64,000 nucleotides of DNA from Spinacia oleracea (taxonomy: Eukaryota > Streptophyta > Magnoliopsida > Caryophyllales > Amaranthaceae): NCBI RefSeq assembly GCF_020520425.1, contig NC_079490.1:123710715-123774714 (forward strand). Reading direction: 5' to 3'. This document shows, piece by piece, positions 11,225 through 24,300 of the stretch. Both the position numbers and the translations under genes were made by a program. Under the pieces are notes generated by a model that was not told the DNA's origin, searched no databases, and was given only the letters and a program-made list of their open reading frames with translations. Position 1 is the first letter of the stretch, and the number at the start of each line of letters is the position of its first letter.

Positions 11225-12610
11225 TATTAGGTTATGATACATATAAATGAATATAAATCATGCGGAAAAACCATAAAAGCCAGGATTCCAAATTAATTGC
11301 CACATAACAATTTGCATAATTTAGGATGCATACTCTTTGTAGCGTGCCCTCCCTAGCTGCGCCCGAACCAAACAAAAACAAGTCTAGGACTCCAAGTGTC
11401 GTCCCTCCGTAGATAGTCCACAGCACGCTCGGATCCGCCTTAGGTTTAATTAACTAGAATTGCGCCAAAGGTACTATGAAATTTTCGGTTTTTATGACAA
11501 AAAAATCTGAGTTTTAAGCCTAAAACTTGAATGAATACTTGAATTACTCGTTATAAATTGTGAACCATGATCACCTATTTATTGGGTATGAGTATGGTAT
11601 TGGAATTCTACTAGGACTTTAAGAATCCTAATTCCTTTAGAATTAGTGTTCCATTAAAACTAGTAAATCAGAAAATTAAACTAATCCTAATCACTTAAGG
11701 ATTCGAAGTATGCACAAACTCCAACACGCACACGAGCATGGCCCACATGCGAGCAGGCCATGCCCGCCCGCACGCAAAGCCCGCAGCAGGCCTCGCAGCC
11801 CATACGAGCTCGCTGCCATGTGCTCGCAGCCTTGGCGCGCTGGGCCTGGCCTTGCGCTGGGCCTGGCGTTGCCTTGGGCTGCTGTGACGCGCGCTAGGCT
11901 TGCAGGACGTGGGCCTGGCTTCGCGCTGGGCCTTCGTCTAGCAAGCTCGTCCGATGCTTATTCGTACCACGCGCTTCCGATTTATTTTCCGATTCCGGAA
12001 TTCATTTCCGATACGAACAATATTTAACATTTCCGATTCCGGAATTAATTTCCGTTTCGAGCAAATATTTAATATTTTCGTTTCCGGAATTATTTTCCGA
12101 TTCCGATAATATTTCCGATTCTGACAATATTTCTGTTTCCGGGCAATATTTCCGATTCCGGCAATATTTCCATTTCCGATAATATTTTCCGATACGTACC
12201 ATGTTTCCGTTTCCGGCAACATCTACGACTTGGATAATATTTATATTTCCGATACGATACATATTTCCGTTTCCGGCAATATCATCGTTTCCGGAGTATT
12301 CATAATTTGCCTTTGACGATCTCAGCTCCCACTGGAACCAAGATCCGTCGATTCCGAATATCCATAGATGGAGTATTTCATACCATTAAATACTTGATCC
12401 GTTTACGTACTATTTGTGTGACCCTACGGGTTCAGTCAAGAGTAAGTTGTGGATTAATATCATTAATTCCACTTGAACTGAAGCGGCCTCTAGCTAGGCA
12501 TACAGTTCACTTGATCTCACTGAATTATTAACTTGTATAATTAACATTGAACCGCATTTATTAGACTTAACATTAAATGCATACTTGGACCAAGGGCATT
12601 ATTTCCTTCA
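11225..12610 (-). repeat. 5' LTR of copia #2
   Basis: 1386 bp, running from TATTAGGTTATG (the expected TG is mutated to TA) to ATTTCCTTCA. It matches the 3' LTR and carries the same GC-rich island (about 11710-11945) and TTTCCG repeat (11975-12300). It is followed directly by sequence of the non-LTR element. Confidence 0.85.
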
Positions 12611-12700
12611 CCTCCCACAAGATGTGCCACGAGTAAAACTCCTAATCCGGTCCAAAGCTACAGCAGAATTAGCCATGAGAACAAATGCTAATAAAGTCAA
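12611..12700 (-). mobile_element. Fragment of RLE-type non-LTR element (array member 0)
   Basis: 12611-12680 matches 34910-34980 of the RT region of copy 1 (CCTCCCACAAGATGTGCCAC start, then ATCCGGTCCAAA). It is joined directly to ACAAATGCTAATAAAGTCAA, which matches the 3' end of copy 1 at about 32717-32740, and then to an ATT microsatellite. The rest of this copy would lie to the left of copia #2, outside the window. It is therefore the target into which copia #2 inserted and a fourth member of the tandem series. Confidence 0.7.
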
Positions 12701-12772
12701 ATATTTATTATTATTTATTATTATTGTTGTTATTATTATTCTTATTATTATTATTATTATTATTATATTTAT
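12701..12772. repeat. ATT microsatellite, left of element A
   Basis: Imperfect (ATT)n with a few G and C changes. Element A is inserted in it: TTTAT at 12768-12772 is repeated at 32662-32666, and the repeat resumes there. Confidence 0.9.
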
Positions 12773-13268
12773 TGTTGTGGGATCTTTTACGGTGATGACG
12801 TGTCACGCGTTCCTCAGAGGTATCAAGTATGACCTGGCACGAACTTCTGGCAACCTGCAAAACAAGAATATTCCCGTAGAAATATTCCCTCCGATGCTTA
12901 AGTAAGTAAATGCTAGAGAGAGAAGTAATTTGTAGAGAGAGGGCAGAGCAAAGATAGTTCTAGGTTGGTGGGAATGAATTGATTGTCCCGTTTACCTTGG
13001 GATCTGCACTATTTATAGTGCTAGGGTTTCTTGGGAGCTGGTCCTGCATTGATTGGATGGTTTCTTAAGATCAGGGCACGTGTCCTGCGTAAATACTGGG
13101 GGTTTGATTTGAGCCTGGTGGGCTATTTAAGTGTTTGGGCTTTTTAAATTCAACGGAAATGGGTCCCTTCTGAGTAGGAGGGTCTCAAGACCTTTTGGAG
13201 GGCCTTTTAGGCCTTCTTAATGTGCCTTCATGGTTCAGCCTAGGTGGCGTTTATTTTAGGCCACATCA
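12773..13268 (-). repeat. 3' LTR of element A
   Basis: 496 bp, pairs with 32166-32661. A palindromic ACTATTTATAGT near 13008-13019 holds the TATA box in the minus direction. The many GGTGGG and GGGCTT words at its right part are also in the other copy. Confidence 0.95.
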
Positions 13269-13285
13269 TTTGCCCCTCAAGCAGG
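13269..13285 (-). promoter_or_regulatory. Polypurine tract of element A
   Basis: The minus strand reads CTGCTTGAGGGGCAAA directly before the LTR start TGATGTGG. Position and purine run fit plus-strand priming of a minus-strand element. Confidence 0.8.
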
Positions 13286-15859
13286 ATGCCCCTTGCCCAT
13301 GTGGGGTAGGCTGCTTGTCCTGGGAACGTGCCACGTGTGAGGGCTTTTTAGAGCATAGTTTTTCCTTTAAAACCTTCAGAACTTCTCTCATTTTCCCTTT
13401 GTTACCTCAGAGCAATTTTCCTAGAGAGAGAAAGCGAATTCGATTTGCCAAAGATCTGCTTGTGCTTGCGTTTGAGTGTTCTTGGTTTCTTGTTCAGTGT
13501 TCTTGAGGCTTTAGAAGATTTGCCCGGACTTCTCATCAGTTTGATCATTTTTTGGTAAGTTCTCTATCAAAACTCTTGTTTTCTGCATGCTTATGGGTCT
13601 CCTTCTTTTATCGTTTATAGTGTCCTGGGGAGGCGTCCTGTGGGTTACGACGCCCTTTTCTTTCTTTTTTGCTAAAGTCAGACGTCCTGTTCCTTATGCA
13701 GGATGGCATGGCTCGAATCAGGCAAACAGCCAATGTGGGTGCATGGGCTGCACCGCGAGAGGGGGACGACAGGGTTCCTTTTTCAAACCCGTCTCAAGGA
13801 GATAGGAGTGGAGTCCGTTCTTCTCGTAATACAGGAGACGGCACCGTAAGAACGGCACATTCTTCTAGGAGGAGGAAAAACGTGGCTTGCCGTCCTCGCG
13901 TTCCGCGCGAGGATTTTGAAGATGACTCCTCTACTTCTTCAGACAAGGAGTTTGCAAAAAACCTTCCTCCTATGGTCCGGGGGAAAGAGGATGTCGATTT
14001 GTTTCCTTCTGACATCTTTCCCAGCATGAAATGGCTGAGGTATCTGAGGGAGCAGGGACGTGACTTTGAGCGTTTTCTGCTTCTGCCCCCAGGGTTTAGT
14101 CTTAGGAGCCCTAGACCCCATAATTCTGTGGACCAACTCTCTCAAGGAGAGGTTGCCGTCTATACTGCTGCTTTTAGATTGGGTCTTAGGTTTCCTTTGC
14201 ATCCCTTTGTGATGGACGTCCTGGAGGGGTATGATATTGGCCTTGCTCAGCTGACACCTAACTCTTGGGAAAAAAAATTTGGATTTATTGCCAAGTGTGC
14301 TTTGAGCGGCATCACTCCTTCCTTTCCTGCTTTCCTTCGTCTTGTAGTTATTTCCCCTTCCTCTCGCTCTCCCCAGGGATGGTTCACCCTTTACAGCCGT
14401 CGGGGATATAAGACGGTGGTGGGTAAGACCCCTAGCTGGGTTTGGTGGAGGAAGAAGTGGTTTGTTGTTCGAATGGAAGACTTTTCTCTTTCAAGGCGTC
14501 TTTCTAGATGGAACCGTCGGCCCCGTTATTTATCTAGGGATGAAGCCTTCCCCCGCCTTTCGTCAAGGGATTGGGGACTCATAAAGCCCTTGTTTCAGGC
14601 CAAGTTATATCGGCTGTCTTCAAAGAGCCATGCATGGGTGCCTAATGCTTGGCTTCCCCATGTAGGCCAGTTCACCAACATAGTCTTTCTTTCGGCCGTC
14701 GGTCTTTATCCCTATTTAAGTAGAGGTAGTTTTCCATAGACTTTTATTCAACACCGTTGTTCTTTTTCTTCTACTAACTCCCTTGGTTCTGTAGATTCTG
14801 CCATGGATCGTTTATCCTCCGAGGACAAGGGCGTGGTGGACGTACCCGCTTGGCTGTCCGAGGTGTACACTGAGGAAATTCTTAAGGCCGTGGAGGCCAA
14901 GAAGAAAGACTCCTCCAAGAAGTCCTACGAGGGTGCCTCTGGTGACATCGCCAAGGTATGTTTTTTGCTTTTAATATGCCTCTGTATTCCTTTCAGATTT
15001 TGACTTGGTCGTTTACTTGTTACATTTTTCAGGAGCCCACTTCGTCAGCTACGAAGAAGCGTCCTGCGTCTTTGACGGTGGCTCCAAAGCCAAAGCGGCC
15101 CTTCTTTAAGAAGATGGGTGCTGCTGATGCTGCAACAAAGCCGTCGCTGTCGAAACCATCTGCTCCTCTGGCTGGGGGAGAGGTTCCCCTTAACCAGGCG
15201 TCTATTCCTCTGCCTGAGCACAAGGAAGTCTCTCCCCAGGTGGGCACCGAAGGAGATTCCGCTGCCAGGGCGGCTGCTGACGAGGTAGCGGCCGACCAGG
15301 CTGATGCTGCTGGGGCCACCACCTCATCCAAGGAGGACAAGGGTAAGGGCAAGGAGGCTGACGTTCCTTCTGCTGATGGCGCCTCCATGCCTCCTCCGGC
15401 TCCGTCGATTGGTTAGTGTTTCTATACTTTTAATCTGTCATGACAACTTGGTTTTTTCATGGTGTTTGATATCCCGGCGTTGATTTAGTTGATATGTTCA
15501 AACGGATGCGGCGTGCTGAGGTGGCGAACATCCCCCCTTCTAACGGTTTTAGCTCAGAGGCGAAAGATAAGATCCTTTTTCGGACGTTTATGCGGCCATT
15601 CCTGAGGAGTATGTGAGGTCGTTTCCCGGGATTGACTTGGGGTTCTTTGGGTCCATCCAGTCCCTCGTACTTGATGTGAGACACTTATTCATGGTCTTCT
15701 TTTTCTCTTTAATTTTTATTATTATTATTTTTTACTTTATTTTGTTTTCGGCAGCTCTTCATCCGCTGTGCCGAGAGTAGGAACTACCGCTTCGATATGC
15801 ATAATGAGATGCTCAAGCATAAGGACCAGATTGAGAATCATGAGAAGTATGCTGAGAGG

Positions 15860-17265
15860 TGACAGGCTAAAGTCGTATCACCTAATCAAAAATAACCTAA
15901 GGTCCACTAGCTAGGTAGCAAGGGAAGTCAGTATCGAATCCACAGGGAAACAGGCGTTCTTTCTACTATCAATTAATTAATCTAGACTATTGTGAACAAA
16001 GTTGGTTGATGGTTTGTATACTAAGACTACGAACGAATATTAAACAAGAATGAATCAATATATTAAGGAATCTAGGGTATAGGTTTGCCAACAAATAATA
16101 ATCCAGGACATTGAACAATCACGATAATCAACAAAGTAATTAGTTAGACTAGCATGCTCTCTCAAGTCGATACTAATCATAGACTTAGAATTAACGGGCT
16201 CTCGCTACGTATTAACTCTAATTCTACCTATTGACACAAGCCTAAACATCAAATTGCATCTCTCGAATCTTAATTTGATATTGCATAACTACCACAACTA
16301 AACCTGCGCAAATCTAATCGCATAGTAAATGAAACCAATCAATAGGAATCAATTACAATGCCAACAATCATAATCATTCAATCATCCCTTCATATTATTC
16401 ATGGATCCCCAACCCTAGAAATTAAACTAGTCAAGCATGTTGACAATAAACAAAGCAATAATCATAATTGAAAGCATTATTAAAGCAAGACAATGAATTG
16501 AAATAAGAAATAATACCTATTGAAGAACAAAGGAAAGTGAAAGCTTGAATTTTTATTGAGAATTAAACTAAGTGTTTTTGCATAAACTAGAGAGAAAATT
16601 AGGCTAAGGGGAATAATACTAAGCTTCAATACTAGAAAACAAAGTGTTCTCTAAAAACAATTAAGGCTTGCTTATATAGTTTTCCCAAAATAAAGCCTAA
16701 AAAACGGAAAGAAAACTCGCGCATAAGTGCTGGGGGTTGGCGTCGCCCGATCGGGCGTCGCTTCGCCCGATCGGGCGATCCACTCGATAGTCGGCCCGAT
16801 CGGGCCAAAATCCGCCCGATCGGGCGGTTTGTGAACTCTCCACATAGCCTCCAGATTGACCGCTCGATCCGGATCGGGCGAGCTGCGCCCGATCGGGCGC
16901 GCGTTGATGAATCCAGATTGTTTATAATTCCGCCCGATGGTCGCATTTCGCCCTCAGCTTCCAGGGTGATTTGCAATCTTCAATGTAGCTCGCCCATATC
17001 ACTGAGTCTAACTCCCGGGGCTCAACCATAAGCATCCAAGGCTCCCGAAAGTCGACGATGGAGGTCCCGAACTTCTCTGACTCATATAGTGACCTAGATC
17101 AACAATGAAACGGGTCTAAAACGACCAATTTCTCATAATCAAACCTAAAACTCAAGGCACACTCAATAACACACATTAGTACTAGAAACGGCTCCTAAGA
17201 GCACGTTTGACACATAAAAGTACTAAGGGACGGGGGTAAAAATACTATATAAAACATGCATATCA
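15860..17265 (-). repeat. 3' LTR of Athila
   Basis: 1406 bp from TGACAGGCTAAAG to ACATGCATATCA, pairing with 26972-28376. The TATA-like CTATATAAG lies in the minus direction at about 16671-16680. It includes a cluster of GCCCGATCGGGC palindromes. Confidence 0.95.
16743..16912. repeat. Cluster of GCCCGATCGGGC palindromes in LTR
   Basis: Five perfect 12-bp palindromes GCCCGATCGGGC plus near-variants such as GATCCGGATCGGGC within 170 bp of otherwise AT-rich DNA. The other LTR repeats the arrangement at 27854-28022. Confidence 0.95.
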
Positions 17266-17279
17266 AACCTCCCCAAGCT
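17266..17279 (-). promoter_or_regulatory. Polypurine tract of Athila
   Basis: Minus strand AGCTTGGGGAGGTT ends at the LTR start TGATATGC, as expected for plus-strand priming. Confidence 0.85.
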
Positions 17280-18853
17280 AGATCCTTGCTTGTCCCTAAG
17301 CAAGGAAATCATCGATGAACACAAAACCAACTTCACCCCCGACATAATTCAAAATGAAAAACATAATTCGAGGCAAAATCCAACAAGTATGCATCAATGT
17401 TAACCAATCAAATTCATTCAATCGCCAATCCACCTTAACAATCGTCACGCAAAGCGAACCACAAGTGTACAATGGAATTCAAGACTAGTGCTCACACACT
17501 CGTCACTCATTTATGTGGCGGATAAAAAATGTACCCGTTCGCTCCCCTCCCAACATATATGTGTACAATGCCCTCCCAAACTCACAACACTCGTGTGTCT
17601 AGAAAAACATGCACTCAACCTAGTAGTCGACTCGGAATGTGTCATGTCATAACTTGCATTGATAAACAACTACTTTCACATTAATACAACTCTATGCACA
17701 AAGGTCGGAAGGTCTTTCAAGCTTGTAATGATAGGCTTAGGTAAGGGTGCGGTAAATTTGGGTAAAATGTGAGCTTAAAGCCTTGGCTTTGGGGAGCATA
17801 AATCCTAGCAAATCCATGATCAACCACAAATGATGACCACAAACTCCCACTCAACACATGAATAAAAACAACAAACAACCACACTATACTTTCTTGCCTT
17901 GATTTCACAATTATAACCAATCACTCATGAAGATAAGAAATTATAATACTGGAGTGACAAAAGCTTCAATTATCTTGAGAATAACGATTTTTTTCTTCTC
18001 TTTTTTTTTTCTTGCTCAATCTCATTTTTTTTTTTTTCTTTTGGAACCTTCACAAAAAAAAAATTATTCTCCTCATCTCATTCATTTTTCATCTCATTTT
18101 TTCAACAACAATCATGATAAGAAGAACTTCTCTTTTCAATACTCAATATGCTCAAAATGTACCACACTACAACTCCCTCACCTCACTACTATTAGCTCCC
18201 CCAAGCTAGGCTTGGGACTAGTAACCAATAGGGAATTTACGGGCTTGTAATGTGGTTAGTCACCGAATAAATGGCACAAGCACAACATGGGTAGAAAAAG
18301 AGGGAACATACGTATCTAATTTCATTTGAAGGCTACCTAAATAGAAAAAATGCCTTCGTCCTCCACAATGTGCATGTACATGAGTCATAAAACATTACTA
18401 ATAGTTGCAAACCAATACTCAAAATCAATGGCACACCAGGAAGCTATCACACATCCTAACCAAGTCAACTAGTCAAGCACCAAGTCCACAAGTAGTTAGT
18501 CGGAGTTGACTCATGTTTAGGCATCAAAGCAATCGAACATCAAATCATGGCTAACACAGCTACATTGCCCATCATCAAATACCAAGAACCAAAACAATTT
18601 TCAATCAAAGGGGCACAGGGAAGCATGATTTTGCATTCATCGGAACGTATTTTTGTATTTTTTTTTTTTTTCAAAGCAATAAACTAATCTAGAAAGCATT
18701 AAACACACCAAAGAAACACACCAAAATAAAGAAATGCGAAAAGAAAAGAAAAACATACCTACAATGTACAAGTAATGTGAAACCCTCCCCAAACCAAATC
18801 AGACAATGTCCTCATTGGCTCAAGGGTATCGAACCAACTCAATCTCATCTCCA
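17280..18853 (-). other. 3' non-coding region of Athila
   Basis: About 1.57 kb between the Athila ORF1-like stop and the polypurine tract. It has T-runs at about 18001-18040 and 18658-18672 and no recognised protein. Long 3' non-coding regions are usual in Athila. Confidence 0.7.
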
Positions 18854-20317
18854 TCATTGACGGCCATTGCCGCCATCATCATCATCATCACCATCATCTC
18901 GGCCACCATGCCCACTAGGACCCGCTCCCCACCCTCCGTACTGGGTGGGTGTGAAGGTGCCCATAGAACCCGGATCTCCATATCCCTCTGCGGGATAGGT
19001 ATACCAGGTAGGGTGCTCGTAATCTGGGGCAATATAGCCCTGCCTGGCATACTGATCATAAAATGGGAACATGGTCCTCTGGTGATCAGCTGCGAACTCC
19101 CGGAACCCGAGCTCAAGTCTGCTCAACCTCTCATCAATGGACCCCTGCTCCTCATGTCTTACCGGGCCACCCTGGGGTCTCCCCGTGTCTCGACGCCCCC
19201 TCCTAAAGTAGGTGCGAGGCTCTGGCTGGTACTGATGGGGCTCTAGCTTAGGGTCAGGCTGAGGCCGGGGGTGAGGCTGAGGCTCTTGCTCAAATCCAAC
19301 AAATAATTAATGAGCCTGACCGGGTCTGAAACTAGTGCGGCCCTGAGGGTCAGGCAAGTTGAAAATCCTATTTCCCTCGAACATCCAGTACATGGCTCCC
19401 GGCCTAAATAACCCATGCTCCCCCTGTAGCCTACGGAGCCCAGCAAAATAAGCCAAATCAAGCAAGTTGCTACCCAGAACTGGAGTCTGGTTAGCCTCAG
19501 TAAAGTTGGCCGTGGCCATGGCTATGTGGGTGATCAACCCACCAATGGTAAGTTTGGTAGTATGTGTGGAAGTGGCTATGGAGTAAAATTGAGAGGCCAT
19601 ATGATGTGCAAGGTTAATTTTGTAGCTCTCCTCTCCTTCTGAAACGTAGCCACCTAGGATCTCTAGCTCCGTACTCCTAATATTCTGGGTCTCATCCCTA
19701 CCGAAGATTGTAAATCCTAGGAACCTGTAAAAGACAATGGGTACCGGGTGTTGTATCTTGGAAGCATGCAAATGTTGCATACTCCCGGGATTAGCATTGC
19801 CCGTAAGCTTTCCCCACATGGTGCAGTTATTATGGGTCTCCTTAGGTTTCCTACTATATGTGGTAGACAATCCAAAAATCCTACCAAAATCATCTAAACT
19901 CATGGTGTAGGTTCGGTTCATCACACGAAATTGAACCGATGACACGGTTCGATAACCATCCCTACGCACATTAAAACTACTCAAAAATTCTAGAGTCAAC
20001 CGTCTAAATGTGAGACGGAGCATACTATACATGTTACTCATACCAACACCAACAAAAACACGTTTGACATCACGCTCAATTCCCATTTCATGCAAGGATT
20101 TTTGACATATAAAGCGAGTAGGGATTACCTCCCTCAATTTGAGGTGCATGAATCGTGCTCGTTGCTCCTCCGTAATAAAGATGACATCCGGAAAATCCGT
20201 GTCGGGCTCGAATTACGGCGGCGGAGGTGGTGGTGTCGGTTCCCGAGCTCGGCTCGTGGAAGCTTCATGTTGATTTCTTGGTACCCTTGTGCATTTCCTT
20301 TGTGGTCGGTTTGCCAT
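18854..20317 (-). pseudogene. Athila ORF1-like protein in env position (broken)
   Basis: Follows pol, where some Athila elements carry an envelope-like gene, but what I can read is the ATHILA ORF-1 type (PF03078-like). The frame starts at MANRPQRKCTRVPRNQH (20317), has a proline run, and meets an in-frame TAA at about 20213-20215. It then runs from 20149 through FSSFNVRRDGYRTVSSVQF, DDFGRIFGLSTTY and PVPIVFYRFLGFTIFGRDE to a second TAA at 19307-19309. Beyond this the same frame stays open to 18854, through a Pro/Gln/Arg-rich part with a Gly/Asp-rich end. I see no signal peptide or membrane anchor, so an envelope role is not supported. Confidence 0.75.
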
Positions 20318-20599
20318 TGATGAAAAATCTGAATTTTTTTGAGTTTTTGAGCTTTTTGGGTGAATTTGGGGATTTTGTGGGGATGAGAGAAAACTCAAAT
20401 CGGTTAGGTGTAGGTTGTAGAGGATGATGAGAGGATGATTTTGATGAAAAAATTGTTGAATTTGGTGGAGATTTGAGGGAGATATGGTGGTTGGAAGTTT
20501 TTGGAAGTTGGGGTTTAATGGAGGAGGTGAGAGAAAGTTAGGTTGAAGATGAAGAGGAAGTGAAGAAAGAAAGGGGAAACCGTGGTTTAATCGCTGAAA

Positions 20600-21055
20600 T
20601 CGCGTCTCGCCCGATCGGGCGACTTTCCGCCCGATCGGGCAGGATGCGATCCTTTTCTTTTCCTACGTGCGCGCCCGATCGGGCGCACCTCGCCCGATCC
20701 GGATCGGGCGTTTTGCGAATGCTCATTTTCATGACTTTTCCCTGCCCAAAATCATCCTTGACTTTTCCTCGAAATTTTCATCAACCGCCCGATCGGGCAA
20801 AATAATTTCGCCCGATCGGGCGTTCCACTCACCTTCTGCGCTCGATCGGGCAAACAATCGCCCGAATCGGGCGTTCCACTCGCCAGACCGGCCGATCGGG
20901 CAAAATAATTTCGCCCGATCGAGCATTCCACTCGCCAGACCGCCCGATCGGGCATGCTGCGCCCGATCGGGCAGAAATAAACTGCATGAAACTCATCCGT
21001 GCGCGCCCGATCGGGTGCACCTCGCCCGATTCGGATTGGGCGGTTTGCAGCGTGC
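20600..21055. repeat. Second palindrome cluster, between pol and ORF1-like gene
   Basis: At least seven perfect GCCCGATCGGGC palindromes plus variants (GCTCGATCGGGC, GCCCGAATCGGGC, GCCCGATCCGGATCGGGC) in 450 bp, interleaved with short repeated spacers AAAATAATTTC and GTTCCACTCGCCAGACC. No gene in the stretch 20320-21330. Confidence 0.9.
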
Positions 21056-21330
21056 TTGGCCTTGTGCGTAATTTCACTTTCTCGAACTTGGAGTTTTAGG
21101 CCTGCACATTATTAAACACCCAAATAGCGTAATGCCCTCTTCTCGCCTCACTAACACCAAAAACAATACTTAAACACACTTAGGTATGGGAAATACTAAC
21201 TAAACACACAAAAATAGAATAAAAAAAAAATCAAACTTATACTACTAAAGCGATAAAATACGGGTTGCCTCCCGCAAAGCGCTGGTTTATTTCTAGGTCC
21301 CGCTCTACCTTGTTACCTTGAATATGCAGT

Positions 21331-24300
21331 CTATGAGGCGGAGGGATTGAGGGGATGGACCTCAACCACTCCTACAGTAGCCCCATCATGGTACAACTTC
21401 AGACGTTGCCCGTTGACCGTGAATCGTTCACCATTCTCATTCTCTACTTCAACAGACCCAAACTTGCTTACCATAGTCACGGTGAACGGCCCAGACCACC
21501 TAGACTTAAGTTTTCCAGGAAATAACTTAAGCCTAGAGTTAAAAAGTAGAACCTTGTCGCCCACCGCGAACTCTCTATGCAAAATGTGATTGCCGTGCCA
21601 CTTCTTGGTCTTTTCCTTGTAAATCCGGGCACTATCATAGGCTTGTAGTCGGAATTCATCGAGCTCACCCAATTGAAGTAACCGCTTCTCACCGTCTAGC
21701 TTTGCATCCATGTTGAGCTGTTTGATTGCCCAATAAGCCTTGTACTCCATTTCTACTGGTAAGTGACACGCCTTGCCATACACCAATCGATACGGGGAGG
21801 TGCCAATAGGTGTCTTAAAGGCGGTTCTGTATGCCCATAGAGTATCATCTAGCTTATCGCTCCAATCTTTCCTAGACTTCGCCACCACTTTCTCAAGGAT
21901 AGATTTGATCTCTCGGTTGGAGACCTCGACTTGACCACTCGTCTGAGGATGGTAGGCTAGCCCAGTGCGGTGATAAACCCCATACTTGCGCAGGAGCGCA
22001 TCCAGATGCCTCTCATGGAAGTGTGACCCTCCATCACTGATCAAAGCGCGCGGAACCCCAAATTTAGGAAAAATGATCTTCTTGAACAGGGAGATGACTG
22101 TCTTAGCATCGTTAGTAGGTGAGGCAACGGCTTCCACCCACTTTGACACATAATCTACAGCAACAAGGATATACAAGTTACCCTTGGACGATGGGAATGG
22201 TCCCATGTAATCAATTCCCCACACATCAAAAATCTCAACCTCAAGGATCCCGTTCTGTGGCATCTCATACCTCCTCAAAATAGTCTCGGCCCTCTGGTAC
22301 GCATCACAAGCCATAATAAAAGCTTGTGCATCCTTGAACATAGTAGGCCAGTAAAAATCACATTGTGACAACTTAGCGTTTGTTTTAGACGGTCCATGGT
22401 GACCACCATAAGGTGAAGAATGACACCTACTGATAACACCTTGAACTTCCCATTGTGGAATACAACGCTTGTACAACCCTTCAGCAGTCTCACGAAACAA
22501 ATAAGGGTCGTCCCAAAAGTAAAACCGGACATCATGTAGGAATTTCTTCTTCTGTTGATATGAAAGATCGGCCGGAAGAATTCTCCCCACAATGTAGTTA
22601 GCAAAATCTGCAAACCATGGTGACTGACTGGCAAGTGCAAGTAAATGATCATCCGGAAATGAATCATCAATCGGTGTAGATCCCTTACCATCGTCATACC
22701 TCAATCTAGACAAGTGATCTGCAACCACATTCTCAGCCCCTTTCTTGTCGCGGATCTCTAGATCGAACTCCTGTAGCAGTAGTATCCATCGAATAAGCCT
22801 AGGCTTGGCTTCCTTCTTAGAGAGCAGATACTTGAGGGCCGCATGGTCAGTATAGACTATCACCTTGGATCCAATCAGATAGGTGCGGAATTTATCCAAG
22901 GCATAGACTATAGCTAGAAGCTCCTTCTCAGTAGTAGCATAATTAACTTGAGCTTCAGCTAAGGTCTTACTTGCATAATAGATGGCATGTAAAACCTTCT
23001 CCTTTCTCTGACCCAGAACTGCCCCAACTGCATAATCACTTGCATCACACATTATCTCAAACGGAAGATCCCATTCGGGAGAACGAATGATGGGAGCCGA
23101 AATTAGTGCCTGTTTAATCCTGTCAAAGGCTTCAAGACAAGCATCGGTAAACATAAACGGGGCATCCTTGAGGAGGAGCTGGGTAAGTGGTTTAACAATT
23201 TTAGAAAAATCCTTGATAAAGCGACGATAAAACCCCGCATGACCAAGAAAACTTCTAACACCCTTCACATTAACTGGAGGGGGTAATTGTTCAATCACTT
23301 GGACCTTAGCTCGATCCACCTGAATGCCCTTATCAGATATCAAATGTCCCAAAACCACCCCTTCAGTAACCATGAAATGACACTTTTCCCAGTTCAAGAC
23401 TAAATTGCACTCTTCACATCTCTTCAAAACTTTAGTCAGATTTAGCAAGCAAGAATCAAAAGAAGTACCATAGACGCTAAAATCATCCATAAACACTTCC
23501 ATGATAGACTCAATAAAATCAGAAAAGATACTCATCATGCAACGTCGGAAAGTAGCAGGTGCATTACACAGACCAAAAGGCATCCTACGATATGCAAAGG
23601 TACCATAGGGACAGGTGAAGGTGGTCTTTTCCTGGTCGTCTGGATGTATGGAATTTGAAAGAAACCAGAATAACCATCCAGATAACAGAAAAACTTGTGA
23701 CAGGCTAGCCTTTCTAACATTTGATCAATGAAGGGAAGGGGAAAATGGTCCTTTTTAGTAGCAAGATTAAGACGCCTATAATCAATGCACATGCGCCAAC
23801 CTGTGACTACCCTAGTTGGTATCAACTCATTTTTTTCATTTCTCACCACAGTTATCCCCCCTTTCTTAGGCACTACCTGAACAGGACTCACCCACTTAGA
23901 ATCAGACACAGCATACACAATACCCGCATCAAGCAATTTCATAACTTCATCTTTTACAACATCTTGCATGACAGGGTTCAAACGACGCTGGGGTTGGATG
24001 CATGGTTTATGATTTTCATCTAGATGTATCCTATGCATACAAAAGTCAGGGCTAATACCCTTTAAATCATCAATACTGTACCCAATGGCCTTTTTGTGCC
24101 TTTTCAACACAATAAGAAGTTGGGATAACTGGTCTGCATCAAGTGCAGTACTGACGATCACAGGGCAAAGTTGTTCATTATCTAAAAACGCATACTTAAG
24201 GTTAGCAGGAAGAGGCTTAAGTTCGGGTTTCTTTACCTCTTTAACAGAACAAGCCTGCCGAACTAACCTCTTCAATTTGGTGCTCTCCGGCTCAGATTCT

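Larger units (their letters stand above)
2552..12610 (-). mobile_element. Ty1-copia element #2, near full length, decayed
   Basis: Minus-strand element with two LTRs (11225-12610 and 2552-3923), primer site, polypurine tract, and gag-protease-integrase-RT-RNase H order, the copia order. The large LTRs and long leader recall the Angela/Tork group, but this lineage is a tentative guess. The coding region carries at least two frameshifts and several in-frame stops, so it is dead. It is inserted in a fragment of the RLE-type non-LTR element that resumes at 12611; the first 26 nt of the left LTR are missing because copia #1 inserted there. Length about 10.06 kb. Confidence 0.9.

Noticed and set aside
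13708..15859. A host gene captured between the elements
   Set aside because: The related gene stands at the same place and orientation in element B, so it belongs to the retroelement family.
18806..19246. Plus-strand frame opposite the Athila extra gene
   Set aside because: Shadow of the Gly/Asp-rich C-terminal end of the minus-strand frame.
20560..21077. RARSGAPRPIR-type frames on both strands
   Set aside because: They result from repeated GCCCGATCGGGC palindromes; no protein family.
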